Under the pieces are notes generated by a model, which was not told where the DNA came from, made no database searches, and worked only from the letters and a program-made list of their open reading frames with translations. The position numbers were made by a program, and so were the translations under genes. From positions 558,001 to 622,000 of the forward strand of contig NZ_AP022607.1 in NCBI RefSeq assembly GCF_010728725.1: 64,000 bases of DNA. The letters are read 5' to 3'. The stretch comes from Mycobacterium branderi. GTDB taxonomy: Bacteria > Actinomycetota > Actinomycetes > Mycobacteriales > Mycobacteriaceae. Shown here one piece after another: positions 27,420 through 36,521 of this stretch (position 1 is its first letter; the number at the start of each line of letters is the position of its first letter).

Positions 27420-28465
27420 CGGTTGCATAAGATCACCCGTCGCCCATTCAGAAGGACGTCCATTTGCTCGGGTAGCTGGGCGCGCCCCTTGGAGCACGGC
27501 AGGGGCGCGCCGGGCGCCGGCGGTGGTGGGATGTTCTCCCACATGACCGGAACCAGCTTGAACGCGTCGGTGAAGTCGTCGAGGACGGTGAACGCACGGT
27601 CCAGGCCCTCGTCGATGTTGGTGGCATTCTGGTCGGGGGTACCGTAGACGAACTGGGCACCGCTGTTTGCGTGCCGGGGGAAGCCCATATTGGTCAAGAT
27701 CCGCAGCACCGCGTCGGAAAATTCGCCGCCGTAGACCTGCGATTTGCGAAACTCATCCAGCGCGTCCAGCGCGCCGTTCACCGGCCGGTTAACCCAGTCC
27801 ACCAGCTGGATCAGGTCCTTCGAATGTCCGCCCATGACATCGCTGATCTCCGACAGATTGTGCATCAAGGTGGCGATGACTCGTTCGCGGTCCGACACGA
27901 ATCTGGTGAGCTTACGGATGCTTTCGAGCATCGAAGCCAGGCCGCTTCCGTCACCGGACAGATAGGACGCCGCATTGGCGGTAAAGGTGTTCAGTTCGTC
28001 GGGGTTCAGTGTGGCCAGCACCGGTTGCAGGCCATTGAACAACGCGGTGATGTCGAAAGACGGTTGGGTCATTGCAGTGGTCACATGAGTCACCAGGTCG
28101 GCCGTCGAATAACTTTCCGTCGGATTCTCGACATCGACATACCGCAGGCCGGTAAGAGCCTGATATTTAACCGCCAGCCGGGTTCCCGACACCACGCCGT
28201 AGCGCTTGTCGAGCGTGAATCTGACCGCGGCAATGCTTTGCCCGCGCCGCCGCTTGAGCTCGACCGATTGAACCTTGCCTACGCGTACTCCGCGAACACG
28301 CACATCGGCATCCAGATGCAGCCCGGATACGTCTGTGAATTCCGCGGTGTAAGTACGCACGTCCGTTGCGGTGGGCTGCGTAATCGCATTCGCCACCAGA
28401 ATAAACAAGACAATTCCGATGAGGGCACTTATCGCAAGTCGCCACAGCGCTGCTTTGGGTTTCAT
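27416..28465 (-). CDS. mceB: Mce family protein B
   Basis: A 349-residue Mce subunit. The N-terminal anchor is LAISALIGIVLFILVANAIT (about residues 11-30) and the Mce domain at about 36-120 holds LHLDADVRVRGVRVGKVQSV. The helical domain follows, and the C-terminus carries a Pro-rich PPPPAPGAPLPCSKG segment and a second Cys (ILCNR). Start and stop overlap mceA and mceC by 4 bases each. Confidence 0.95.
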   Translation of the reverse strand: MKPKAALWRLAISALIGIVLFILVANAITQPTATDVRTYTAEFTDVSGLHLDADVRVRGVRVGKVQSVELKRRRGQSIAAVRFTLDKRYGVVSGTRLAVKYQALTGLRYVDVENPTESYSTADLVTHVTTAMTQPSFDITALFNGLQPVLATLNPDELNTFTANAASYLSGDGSGLASMLESIRKLTRFVSDRERVIATLMHNLSEISDVMGGHSKDLIQLVDWVNRPVNGALDALDEFRKSQVYGGEFSDAVLRILTNMGFPRHANSGAQFVYGTPDQNATNIDEGLDRAFTVLDDFTDAFKLVPVMWENIPPPPAPGAPLPCSKGRAQLPEQMDVLLNGRRVILCNR

Positions 28466-29517
28466 CGGCCGCCCCCCACAGCAGCGAGTGGTGCCGCGAC
28501 GCCGGGAAGGCTGTCAAGAATGATCCGCACTTGAAGCGCCCGCTGTTCGGGCGTTCCGACGTACATTTTCTCGAGCCGGGACCGTAGTTCGACGAGTGTT
28601 TCCGCGATGCCCTCCGGCCGGATCAGTGGCGGCACCACATCGGTGAGCAACTTGACTGAACCGATCAGGGGCAGCAGGTCGCCGACGTGCGTGCGTTCAA
28701 GCCTGCCGAAAGCGCCGAACAGACCTACCGAGGCCTCGTCCATGTACGGCACGAACACCCGTTTGAAGGTGTCGTCATCAACGTTCCAGGTGCCGTAATT
28801 TGCATAGTTAGTCCCGTTCACCGACGCTGCGCCGACATCTGTCAGCGCGTTGACAAAAGACGGAAACGCCACGCTCAACCCGGTCGCATTGGTCAGCAAT
28901 TGTGCGGTGCGCACCGTTTGCGTGTCGGCGACCGCATTAGCCGCAATCAACAACGTCTCAGTCAACGGATCGAGCGCATCGGTGTATCGCGTGGCTTTGT
29001 CGACCACCTCGATCAGCCGTGTCGTCAACGCCCCGGTCGACAGGCTGCCGAGCCGCGACAGCAATGCCTGAAGCGTGAAGTTGCCCTTGGGCTCAATATT
29101 TATCTGGGTGCCGTCCAGTAATGGATGGCCGCCCTGACCCGCGATCAGATTGATACCGCTCACACCGAAATAGTTGATCGGCTGAAAATCGATACCCAGC
29201 GCATCGGTCAAGCCGGCCGTGGGGCCTTTCTGCAGATCGGTGTCGACCCGGACACCACCTTGCGGCAGGCTGGAGATGGCCGTGACTTCGCCGACTTTCA
29301 CTCCGTGCAGGACTACGGCCGTGCCCTTCGCGACTCCCTGGCCGACATACGGTGTGTGGATCGCCACCGAGAGCCGGTCGCCGGCCCGGCCGCTGAAAGG
29401 ATTGGCAACGCTGAGCAGGCCCCACACGGCTACCGCACACAACGCCATCGCCGCGCCGACGGTGGTCAACGTTCGCCTTTCGGATGCCTCCGATACCTGG
29501 AACAGCACGCTGCGCAC
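28462..29517 (-). CDS. mceA: Mce family protein A
   Basis: A 351-residue Mce subunit, shorter than the 400-450 residues usual for MceA. N-terminal anchor LTTVGAAMALCAVAVWGLLS (about 17-36), Mce domain at about 45-130 (GVAKGTAVVLHGVKVGEVTA), then the helical tunnel region. It starts with a GTG directly after the TAG of yrbEB (TAG GTG, no gap), so translation is coupled. In Mce systems the six Mce proteins form a heterohexamer that carries a lipid such as cholesterol, fatty acids or mycolates to the YrbE permease. Confidence 0.95.
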   Translation of the reverse strand: MRSVLFQVSEASERRTLTTVGAAMALCAVAVWGLLSVANPFSGRAGDRLSVAIHTPYVGQGVAKGTAVVLHGVKVGEVTAISSLPQGGVRVDTDLQKGPTAGLTDALGIDFQPINYFGVSGINLIAGQGGHPLLDGTQINIEPKGNFTLQALLSRLGSLSTGALTTRLIEVVDKATRYTDALDPLTETLLIAANAVADTQTVRTAQLLTNATGLSVAFPSFVNALTDVGAASVNGTNYANYGTWNVDDDTFKRVFVPYMDEASVGLFGAFGRLERTHVGDLLPLIGSVKLLTDVVPPLIRPEGIAETLVELRSRLEKMYVGTPEQRALQVRIILDSLPGVAAPLAAVGGGR

Positions 29518-30381
29518 CTAGCCCTTGAACACGAATACCGGTTGCAGGCCCCACAGCGTCACCGTCAGGGTGAAGTCCAGGACCATGATTGTGACCAGGC
29601 TTGCCCGCACGGCGCGGCCCGATGCCCGACCCACACCAACTGGACCACCGGAGGCGAAATATCCGTAGTAGCAATGGATTAGGGTGACCGCGGTACAGTA
29701 GACGGCCACTTTAATGACCGAGTATGTAAGGTCTCGTGGAGTCAGGAACTCGACAAAGTAGTGGTTATAGGTGCCGCCGGGCTGGTGATGAAATACCCGG
29801 ATCACGGTGTCCATCACGAAGAAGTTCGTTATGAGCGTCAACAGATAGCCCGGGACCACACACAACATCGCGCCCACCAGACGAGTACCGACCACGAACG
29901 GTATCGGCCGCAACGCCATGGCTTCCACCGCGTCGATCTCTTCGGAGATGCGCATGGCACCGATCTCGGCCGTCATCCGGCACCCGGCTTGGGCGGCAAA
30001 TGCTATGCCGCCCACCAGCGGCCCGATCTCGCGGACACTTCCGATGCCGGCGACAATCCCCGACAGCGAGCCGAACCCGATGATGTTCAAGACGGCAAAT
30101 GACTCGACGGCCAGCGAGGCGCCCACGGCAATACCGAGCAGCAGCAACACGCTTACCACCCCGCCGTCCACGACGATCGAACCTCTGCCCCATGCGAGGC
30201 TGTTCATTTGCTGCAATGTTTGGCGCCGATATTTGATCAGCGTCAGGGGCAGCAGCCAGAACGTCTGAGCGATGAAGACCGCCCACTGACCCATCGTGCG
30301 GAATAGTTCGCCGACCGGCTGCACCGGCGCCATGAGCGCGCCTGAATACGTGCTGGGTAGCGCGCGGCTGCTGGAGGTCAC
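29518..30381 (-). CDS. yrbEB: YrbE/MlaE family permease B
   Basis: A 287-residue inner-membrane permease of the MlaE family, with about five membrane helices (VVDGGVVSVLLLLGIAVGAS, FAVLNIIGFGSLSGIVAGIG, LVGAMLCVVPGYLLTLITNF and others). The cytoplasmic coupling loop EEIDAVEAMALRPIPFVVGT matches the EExDA(M) loop that meets the ATPase. The GTG at 30381 shares one base with the yrbEA stop (TAGTG), and the extension of the frame upstream is noise. The Mce ATPase (MceG/Mkl) is not in the window; in mycobacteria one copy elsewhere usually serves all mce operons. Confidence 0.95.
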   Translation of the reverse strand: MTSSSRALPSTYSGALMAPVQPVGELFRTMGQWAVFIAQTFWLLPLTLIKYRRQTLQQMNSLAWGRGSIVVDGGVVSVLLLLGIAVGASLAVESFAVLNIIGFGSLSGIVAGIGSVREIGPLVGGIAFAAQAGCRMTAEIGAMRISEEIDAVEAMALRPIPFVVGTRLVGAMLCVVPGYLLTLITNFFVMDTVIRVFHHQPGGTYNHYFVEFLTPRDLTYSVIKVAVYCTAVTLIHCYYGYFASGGPVGVGRASGRAVRASLVTIMVLDFTLTVTLWGLQPVFVFKG

Positions 30382-31283
30382 TATGCGACCTCCATCGGGA
30401 CGAACATCGTCTGCAGCTGCGTTATCGCCAGATTCGCGAAAACGATGCAAACCACATTGAGTACGACCGCTGAATTCACCGCGTCGGCGACGCCGCGCGG
30501 ACCGCCCTTGGCCTCCATGCCCCGAAGCGATGAAACTATTGCCACAATCGCACCGAAGACAATGGTCTTGCCGATCGCGAACCAGACGTCCACGACTTTG
30601 GCGAAGGTGCCAAACGACATCCAGAAACTTCCGGGCGCCACGTCGGAGGCACCCACTGCCATGGCGAATGCGGCCGCGGTCCCCGCCACCACGATGAGGA
30701 TGCACAGGATCGGCGCTATCAATAGCAGCGCCAAAAAGCACGGCACTACCAGCCGGCGCACCGGGTCCACACCCAACACCCGCATCGCGTCGAGTTCTTC
30801 ACGGATGGCGCGTGCCCCGAAGTCCGAGGCGATGGCCGACGCCGCCGCGCCGCCCATCAGCAGTCCCGCCGTGATCGGCGCGCCCTGCCGCACAACGCCC
30901 ACCCCGGCCGCGGCACCGAGCAACGAGCTGGCCCCCAGTTGGTTGACCAGCCCAGACGTCACCACGGTGGCCATTGCGCCGAACGGGATGGCCATCAGCA
31001 ACCCGGGTGTTGCGGTCACCTTGAGCAACGTCCACGCCTGAACGATGGTCTCGCCGAGCGGGATCCTCAAAGAAGCAGCATCCGCGACGATCCAGCGCAA
31101 CACCGCCGCAAACAGCTGCATACCGCGGCCGGTGGTGGCTGCGCTGCGGCCCGGTATGGCGCCTACTTGCCGCGCTGCCCGAAACGCACGCCGTCGGTAT
31201 GTGTCGGGACGCGGTGTAACCAATTCGCTGGAGCGCGAACTCGACACTTGCTGCTGTCGCAGGTTGTCGATCTGGATGGTCAT
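30381..31283 (-). CDS. yrbEA: YrbE/MlaE family permease A
   Basis: A 300-residue MlaE-type permease and first gene of the mce operon. About five membrane helices; the coupling loop REELDAMRVLGVDPVRRLVV is near residue 165. It has a hydrophilic, Arg-rich N-terminus of about 55 residues that most YrbEA proteins lack, so the start at 31283 is less certain than the rest. Downstream genes follow with overlaps only, which makes yrbEA to mceF one transcript. The promoter is not close: the best candidates are 280 and 480 bases upstream. Confidence 0.93.
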   Translation of the reverse strand: MTIQIDNLRQQQVSSSRSSELVTPRPDTYRRRAFRAARQVGAIPGRSAATTGRGMQLFAAVLRWIVADAASLRIPLGETIVQAWTLLKVTATPGLLMAIPFGAMATVVTSGLVNQLGASSLLGAAAGVGVVRQGAPITAGLLMGGAAASAIASDFGARAIREELDAMRVLGVDPVRRLVVPCFLALLLIAPILCILIVVAGTAAAFAMAVGASDVAPGSFWMSFGTFAKVVDVWFAIGKTIVFGAIVAIVSSLRGMEAKGGPRGVADAVNSAVVLNVVCIVFANLAITQLQTMFVPMEVA

Positions 31284-31564
31284 GAATCACCGCCACAACG
31301 GCGCAATAGGCTGTCCCCCAACGTCATCCACGACGGCTGACTGACCACACACACAGCGGTGACGGTCATCCGGCCACCGTTGAGTGATCCGGTGGCCGCC
31401 CGGCGATGCAGCGCGCTGTGGGCGGCCGGGTCGCCGGGGCCGCTAGCGCTCCGCACAGCTCGCCGACGTGGCGCAGCGGTCGGGCGTGGGCATACGACGA
31501 CGGCATCAGCGCCCCCCATTGCGCCCGCGGCAACGGGCTACATGGCCCTGTGAACCGTAAGTGC

Positions 31565-31593
31565 ATTGTGCGAACACTATTTTGGACTGTCAG
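31565..31593 (-). promoter_or_regulatory. Candidate promoter P1 of the mce operon
   Basis: On the minus strand CTGACA (31593-31588), 17 bases, CACAAT (31570-31565). The -10 box is followed by GCACTTACGG; on the + strand this part reads GTGCATTGTGCGAAC, which shares GTGCATT with the GTGC/GCAC leader elements. Boxes are imperfect. The leader to yrbEA would be about 275 bases. Confidence 0.35.
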
Positions 31594-31737
31594 CCCACCG
31601 GACCGATGAACCGCACGCGGCGGATTCACATCTGCGCTGGAGTGCCGGTCGCGTAGCATCCCCGGCGACGAGATTACTGTAAACAACAAGACTATATCGC
31701 GCTTCACTGTAACGCACATCACCGTCGCCACCGTGGA

Positions 31738-31766
31738 AGTTTCACTCTCGGTCGGTCATCTGTCAA
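31738..31766 (-). promoter_or_regulatory. Candidate promoter P2 of the mce operon
   Basis: On the minus strand a perfect TTGACA (31766-31761), 17 bases, GAAACT (31743-31738). The stretch CTTGACAGATGACCGACCG resembles the ferredoxin promoter at 6897-6872: 20 of 26 bases are the same, including the spacer. The leader to yrbEA would be about 450 bases. Confidence 0.4.
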
Positions 31767-32253
31767 GAGGTACGTGCGCTATGTGGACATGGCCGCCAGA
31801 TGCGGCCCGCGCAGCCGCCCACCAGCACGAATCGCGATCCGGATCAGCCCGGACACCGGTGCGGTGAGTCAGGCTCGACGAGCGAAATGCCGAATACGGC
31901 AACGACTTTCTTCGCAGGGCGCTCGCCTCCCGCCAGAACTCAAGTGTTCCGTGTAACGGAACGGGTGTTCTTGCAGCACCTCACCATAACGCTCTCGAGG
32001 TGATTGTCAACAGACGATCGGCGAGCTGCCCTCACCGCTGACGAGGCAGGGTTGACTGGCAGGAGCCGGTGACGGTGCCTCGATGCAGCCAAACACCGCA
32101 CAGCACAAGGCGGCCGGCCGGCAACGGTCCGCGCCGCGCCACCCGGCTAGCGCCCGCTATGTAGGAGCGCCGCGTTGACCTACGGCAGCACTGGGCAATT
32201 CAGCGTGCTGCCGCGGACTCGTCGCGGACGTTGATGACTGTGCCGGGGGCGTG

Positions 32254-33708
32254 CTAGAGCTGCGCCCAGACCGACTTGGTCTGCATGTAGGCTTCGATGC
32301 CTTCGCGGCCCCATTCATAGCCCCAGCCCGACTGCTTATAGCCACCCAACGGCATTGCCGGATCAAAGACCGTCTGGCAGTTGAGGGTGACGGTTCCGGC
32401 CTGCAGCCGCTTGGCGAGGCGATGGGCCCGACCGAGGTTGTTGGTCCAGGCGGTGGCGGCCAGCCCGTAGGTAGTGTCATTGGCCAGCGCCAGCGCCTCG
32501 TCCTCGTCGTCGAACGGCAGCACTGTGACCACCGGCCCGAAAATCTCCTCCTGATACAGCCGCATCCCGGGCTCGACATCGGTGAGCACTGTCGGGTGCA
32601 CAAAATAGCCGCGCCGGTCAAGCCGATAGCCGCCGGTGACCACCTCCACACCATCACGCTTGCCCTCGTCGATAAAACCCATCACTCGCGTGAGCTGCTT
32701 TTGGCTTACCAGCGGGCCGATCTGCACATCATCTTCTTTGGGTCCGCCCAGCCGCAACGAATCCGCCACCGCCGCAATACCCTCCACGACCTGGTCGTAG
32801 ACACCGCGCTGCACAAACAGCCGCGATCCGCACACACACACCTGCCCGGAATGCATGAAGACACCCATCGCAGCCATCGGGATGGCGCTGCTCAGGTCGG
32901 CGTCGTCATAGATCAGCACCGGCGACTTTCCGCCGAGTTCCAGCATGACTTTCTTCAGGTTGCCCGCCGAGGCAGCCACGATCTGCTTACCCACCTCGGT
33001 GGATCCGGTGAAGGCGACCTTTTCTACCCCGGGGTGCGCGACGAGGGCCGCACCCGCGGTGTGCCCATAGCCGGTGACCAGGTTGACGACACCGTCCGGC
33101 ACCCCCGCCTCGGCAATGAGCTTGTCCAACAACACCGCCGACAGCGGTGTCTCCTCAGCAGGCTTGACCACACTGCTACAACCCGCCGCCAAAGCCGGCG
33201 CCAGCTTGGCGCACGCGTTGAAAACCGGGCCGTTCCAGGGGAAAATCAGCCCCACTACGCCATAGGGCTCCTTGAGGGTGTAGGCGTGCAGATTCGAATA
33301 GCTACCCGTCACTCCCCCGGTCATCTGGATGTCATGGGCAATACCGTTGACCTTGGTGCACCAACCGGCGTAATAGCGGAAAAACTCCGCGCTGGCGGAG
33401 ACGAGCTGACGCGCGTGGGGAAGCGTCATACCGGTATTGAGCGAATCGATCTCGACCAGGCTGTCGGCATGTTGCTCGATCAGTTCGGCGATCCGCCACA
33501 AGACCTTGGCGCGTTCACTGCCGGGCATCGCCTGCCACACACCCGACTCGAACGAAGCCCGGGCCCGGGCAACGGCTTCGTCGACGGCTTGTTCCCCACC
33601 ATCGGCGAACTCGGTGATCGGCTCTTCGGTCACCGGATCAACGACCGCAATCGCTTCGCCCGAGCCCGGGCGCTTATGTATCTCGTCCAACACCATCTGC
33701 AGCGTCAC
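32254..33708 (-). CDS. Aldehyde dehydrogenase (NAD(P)-dependent)
   Basis: A 484-residue aldehyde dehydrogenase of the classical superfamily. Visible: FPWNGP (oxyanion Asn), KPAEETPLSA (cofactor Lys), FTGSTEVGK (nucleotide loop), MLELGGKSP with the general base Glu near residue 255, and HSGQVCVCGSR with the catalytic Cys near 289. EEIFGPVVTV and the C-terminal LGGYKQSGWGYE are also typical. The GTG at 33708 is preferred because GGAAGGAG lies 7 bases before it. It oxidises an aldehyde to an acid, which the acyl-CoA ligase or CoA-transferases could then activate. No close neighbour on either side, so probably its own unit. Confidence 0.95.
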   Translation of the reverse strand: MTLQMVLDEIHKRPGSGEAIAVVDPVTEEPITEFADGGEQAVDEAVARARASFESGVWQAMPGSERAKVLWRIAELIEQHADSLVEIDSLNTGMTLPHARQLVSASAEFFRYYAGWCTKVNGIAHDIQMTGGVTGSYSNLHAYTLKEPYGVVGLIFPWNGPVFNACAKLAPALAAGCSSVVKPAEETPLSAVLLDKLIAEAGVPDGVVNLVTGYGHTAGAALVAHPGVEKVAFTGSTEVGKQIVAASAGNLKKVMLELGGKSPVLIYDDADLSSAIPMAAMGVFMHSGQVCVCGSRLFVQRGVYDQVVEGIAAVADSLRLGGPKEDDVQIGPLVSQKQLTRVMGFIDEGKRDGVEVVTGGYRLDRRGYFVHPTVLTDVEPGMRLYQEEIFGPVVTVLPFDDEDEALALANDTTYGLAATAWTNNLGRAHRLAKRLQAGTVTLNCQTVFDPAMPLGGYKQSGWGYEWGREGIEAYMQTKSVWAQL

Positions 33709-34260
33709 CCTGGGCTCCTTCCTCATTCAGCTCATCGCCGAAGGCCCTAATACGTTCCAGCGCTGAACATCTGCCTAGCACCGTGCGCGTTGAGCGGTCA
33801 AGAGCACACCCTGCGGATGAGAGCCCGTGTGCACAACCGTGTGCACCGTGGCGGCGATCCGTGTTCCCGATCGGAGTGGCCTGCTCGCAGACACTGATGA
33901 GCTTCGCCCAGACGACCACTGGTCACTCGAGAATGTCGAGCCTTCATCCGCAACCCGGCCACCACGCTGGGCGGTCCGGTCGATTTGGCTGGCCGATCAC
34001 GAAAACCCCTGCACTTCATGCGGCTCAGACTCCTACCTATCGACGACCCAACGCGCCCGCATTGTTCGCGAAGCCGTCCGGGGCCGCCGACGTGATCGGC
34101 CGCCCTGGCCTCGGACAATGTCCGCCGCCCTGTACCCGCATCAAAACCGTTGCGACCCAAATTTGTTCATCTCCTCAGAACAAGTCACGCAACGGTCTAA
34201 ACCTTCAGCGCCGAAAAGCACGGGCACATGCCGTCCTGATTGGTAGCGGTCGAGTTGGGC
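33709..34260. other. Intergenic region, no gene seen
   Basis: A 552-base gap between the aldehyde dehydrogenase start and the end of the second amidohydrolase gene. Open frames of 120-200 codons cross it on both strands, but their composition (many Arg, Pro, Cys and Ser, no domain sequence) is that of non-coding GC-rich DNA. No strong promoter was seen. Confidence 0.4.
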
Positions 34261-35148
34261 TCACTCGGGCGCCGGTGGCCACTTCAGGATCCGTCGCGCC
34301 GAACCGCCCAGGATCCACTCGCGCTCCTCCTGCGACAATTCCGGATCGTCGCGAACGCAGTGCAGGAGATCGCTCCAGGTATGGCCGGCAATGACGGACT
34401 TGTCGCTTGCCCAAAGCAACCGTTGCGCGCCGAACGCCTCGATCGCACGTCGCAAAATGGGTCGGAGGTCGTCGTACGGATATATTGCCGACCCGAAGCG
34501 ATCCTGGGCATGGCACCATTTCAAGGCGACGTTGGGCAGTTCCGCCAAACGCAGCACTTGGTCGAAATAGCCGGCATCCAGCGCGGCGCGCGCTTCGGCC
34601 TGCGGGCGGTCGGGGGGAATGCCCGGAAATCCCATTCCGCAGTGGTCAATAACGAATGTCAGTTCTGGGTACCTACGTGCATATGGTTCGAGCAGTTCGA
34701 CAAAGCCCGGGATGAACACGAAAAGTGGCAAGGCCACCTCGCGGGCGATCTCCAACAAATGCTCGTATGCGCCGGCGGCGAATGCGTCAGCGTCCTCAAG
34801 CGTCCATACCGGCTGCAACCGAAAAGCGCGGGCATTGGGCGAGCTGCCCACGAACCGCATGACGCTCTCCAAGTGGGGGTCACGGTGATCGATGCGTACC
34901 AGATAGGAGAACCGATCAGGACGCACGATGCTGGCTTCCTCGGCGGTCGGCCAAGCCGCACGCCAGGCGCCGTTGCCGAGCGCATAACCCGGTTCGATAT
35001 GGGTCGGGTGCGCCTGACCCAGCTGGCCTCCCCAGAACTCATCGATGAGAACGGAGGTAATGCCCAGCGCATCCATTGCCTCGAGCGTCGCGGTGATCAT
35101 TCCGCGCCCGAGGTGAACTTGCGCATCGACGACGTCCATGGTGTCCAT
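34261..35148 (-). CDS. Amidohydrolase_2 family hydrolase
   Basis: A 295-residue TIM-barrel protein of the amidohydrolase_2 family, about 100 residues shorter than the one at 4068. MDTMDVVDAQVHLGRG gives a DxQxH-type opening (Asp and His near residues 8-12), FVIDHCGMG near 170 carries the barrel His, and LLWASDKSVIAGHTWSDLL near 245 the Asp. Family members are hydrolases or decarboxylases with one metal. An ATG at 35139 is an alternative start; neither has a strong ribosome-binding site. A longer open frame on the opposite strand is its shadow. Isolated gene, not linked to an operon. Confidence 0.85.
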   Translation of the reverse strand: MDTMDVVDAQVHLGRGMITATLEAMDALGITSVLIDEFWGGQLGQAHPTHIEPGYALGNGAWRAAWPTAEEASIVRPDRFSYLVRIDHRDPHLESVMRFVGSSPNARAFRLQPVWTLEDADAFAAGAYEHLLEIAREVALPLFVFIPGFVELLEPYARRYPELTFVIDHCGMGFPGIPPDRPQAEARAALDAGYFDQVLRLAELPNVALKWCHAQDRFGSAIYPYDDLRPILRRAIEAFGAQRLLWASDKSVIAGHTWSDLLHCVRDDPELSQEEREWILGGSARRILKWPPAPE

Positions 35149-35693
35149 TCGTATCGCATCACGCTTGGGTTCGTCACCGGGAAAGACCAGAAACCGATCT
35201 TCACACTGGACCCGCCTACGGATGTCCGCCGCTACCCGTGGGGCAGCTCATCACTGCCGTCACCGCGCCGAGCACTGACCAGGTTGGGTCCGCGTCACTT
35301 CAGGCAACCGCGGCGACCATCAGCGCTACGCCGGCGTACGGAACGAACTGCCGCCGATTTCATGTTGCGCGGCAATGTATTTCGATCAAAATACCGCTAA
35401 CCGGATGCACGCTGGTGGCTGCCGATCTGATTTCCTGACCACCCCCCAGACCCGCCCGCCTGTCAAAGACGCCGACTTATGCTTGCATACCAATGCATTT
35501 CGCGACAGTCCCCGGCTCGGCTGATACGGCGCGGCAGTAAAGGTTCTAATGTGGTGGATGCTCTCGTCGCCGGCGATCCGCGTGGGCGCAGGCCACAAGC
35601 CTTCGCGCCCCGGGTACTCCGGGGACAAAACGCGTTACCATTGAGTCCGAACGCAACACAGCGGATTGATCATCCGCGCACCGACCCGATGGA
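35149..35693. other. Intergenic region, no gene seen
   Basis: A 545-base gap between the divergent amidohydrolase and TetR genes. No frame resembles a protein. It should hold both promoters, and probably the TetR operator, but I cannot point to a convincing palindrome or -35/-10 pair. Confidence 0.4.
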
Positions 35694-36521
35694 ATGCATG
35701 TGACGAACAAGGCGACAAAGACGGTCGTCACCAAGAAGGCCGGAAAGTCGACGGACCGACGTCGCCGGCGGCCTTCACTCAGCAACGAGGCATTCCTGGA
35801 TAAAGCCCTCGACTTGTTTCTCGCGCAAGGCTTCGAGCGCACCAGCATCGACGCGATCACTGCCGCGGCGGGCATTGCGAAGCGGACTGTCTACTCGCGT
35901 TACGGCGACAAGAAAAGCCTTTTCAAGGCCGCCCTGCAGCGAGCGATCGAAGAATGGATCGTGCCGGTCGAACGGCTCCGGCAGGCCGAACGCCCGACTC
36001 TGGAAGAGAGCCTGCTGGCCATCGCTCAGATTCTTGTCGATAACATCCTGAGCCCCAAGGGGCTCAGGCTGTTGCGACTGACCAATGCCGAATCGGGCCA
36101 CATGCCAGAGATCGGCGCCCTTACCGTGCGGCAGGGCACGGAGCCGACCATCGCTTATCTTGCGGATTTGTTCCGTCGCCACCTCGCCCGAGAGGGCGCG
36201 GGATTTCCGGAGGCTGAGGACGCTGCGCAGGCCTTCCTTGATCTGGTTGTCGGCGGCCCGGCCAACGCGGCGGCGTGGGGTGTGGTCAGCGACAAGTCAG
36301 CCCTTGACCAACGCGCCCGCTACAGCGTGCGGCTACTGCTGCACGGGCTGCTGGCATCGTCGCCGACCAGCATGGCCGCCGTCAGTGTCACCGCCCTGGC
36401 CGATGAGAACCTGCGGCTCAAGAAGCTACTGGCAGAAAGTCTGGTCCAACTCGACCAGGCACAAGAACGTCTCAAAGCGGCCGACGGCGTCGACAGCGGT
36501 GTGAATGGGGACCGCAGCTAA
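35694..36521 (+). CDS. TetR family transcriptional regulator
   Basis: A 275-residue TetR regulator. After a Lys/Arg-rich N-terminal arm (about 28 residues), the HTH domain is clear: AFLDKALDLFLAQGFERTSI, then DAITAAAGIAKRTVYSRYGD (about residues 33-74). The ligand domain follows, and the end is a heptad-like helix (LADENLRLKKLLAESLVQLD, about 237-256) that may add to dimer contacts; this tail is longer than usual. A GTG at 35700 is an alternative start. It lies between the amidohydrolase (divergent) and the flavin oxidoreductase-Rieske operon (660 bases downstream), and may control either. Confidence 0.9.
   Translation: MHVTNKATKTVVTKKAGKSTDRRRRRPSLSNEAFLDKALDLFLAQGFERTSIDAITAAAGIAKRTVYSRYGDKKSLFKAALQRAIEEWIVPVERLRQAERPTLEESLLAIAQILVDNILSPKGLRLLRLTNAESGHMPEIGALTVRQGTEPTIAYLADLFRRHLAREGAGFPEAEDAAQAFLDLVVGGPANAAAWGVVSDKSALDQRARYSVRLLLHGLLASSPTSMAAVSVTALADENLRLKKLLAESLVQLDQAQERLKAADGVDSGVNGDRS

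Larger units (their letters stand above)
31284..32253. other. Gene-free region upstream of the mce operon
   Basis: A 970-base gap between the start of yrbEA and the end of the aldehyde dehydrogenase gene, both on the minus strand. No open frame here looks like a protein. It holds two candidate promoters facing the mce operon (31565-31593 and 31738-31766) and two TTACAGT-type stretches at about 31672-31716. The AT content is higher at about 31650-31760 and 31950-32015. I see nothing else in it. Confidence 0.5.

Noticed and set aside
31366..31731. Open frame of 121 codons before the mce operon
   Set aside because: It crosses both candidate promoters and contains many Arg, Pro and Cys; no resemblance to any family.
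32251..33750. A 499-codon open frame on the + strand
   Set aside because: Complete overlap with the aldehyde dehydrogenase gene, whose catalytic motifs are unmistakable.
33798..34160. Open frame of 120 codons upstream of the aldehyde dehydrogenase
   Set aside because: No ribosome-binding site, no domain, and composition of non-coding GC-rich DNA.
34240..35400. A 386-codon open frame on the + strand
   Set aside because: It lies opposite the amidohydrolase gene (34261-35148), which has clear family motifs. The + frame has no recognisable domain and is a GC-rich shadow.
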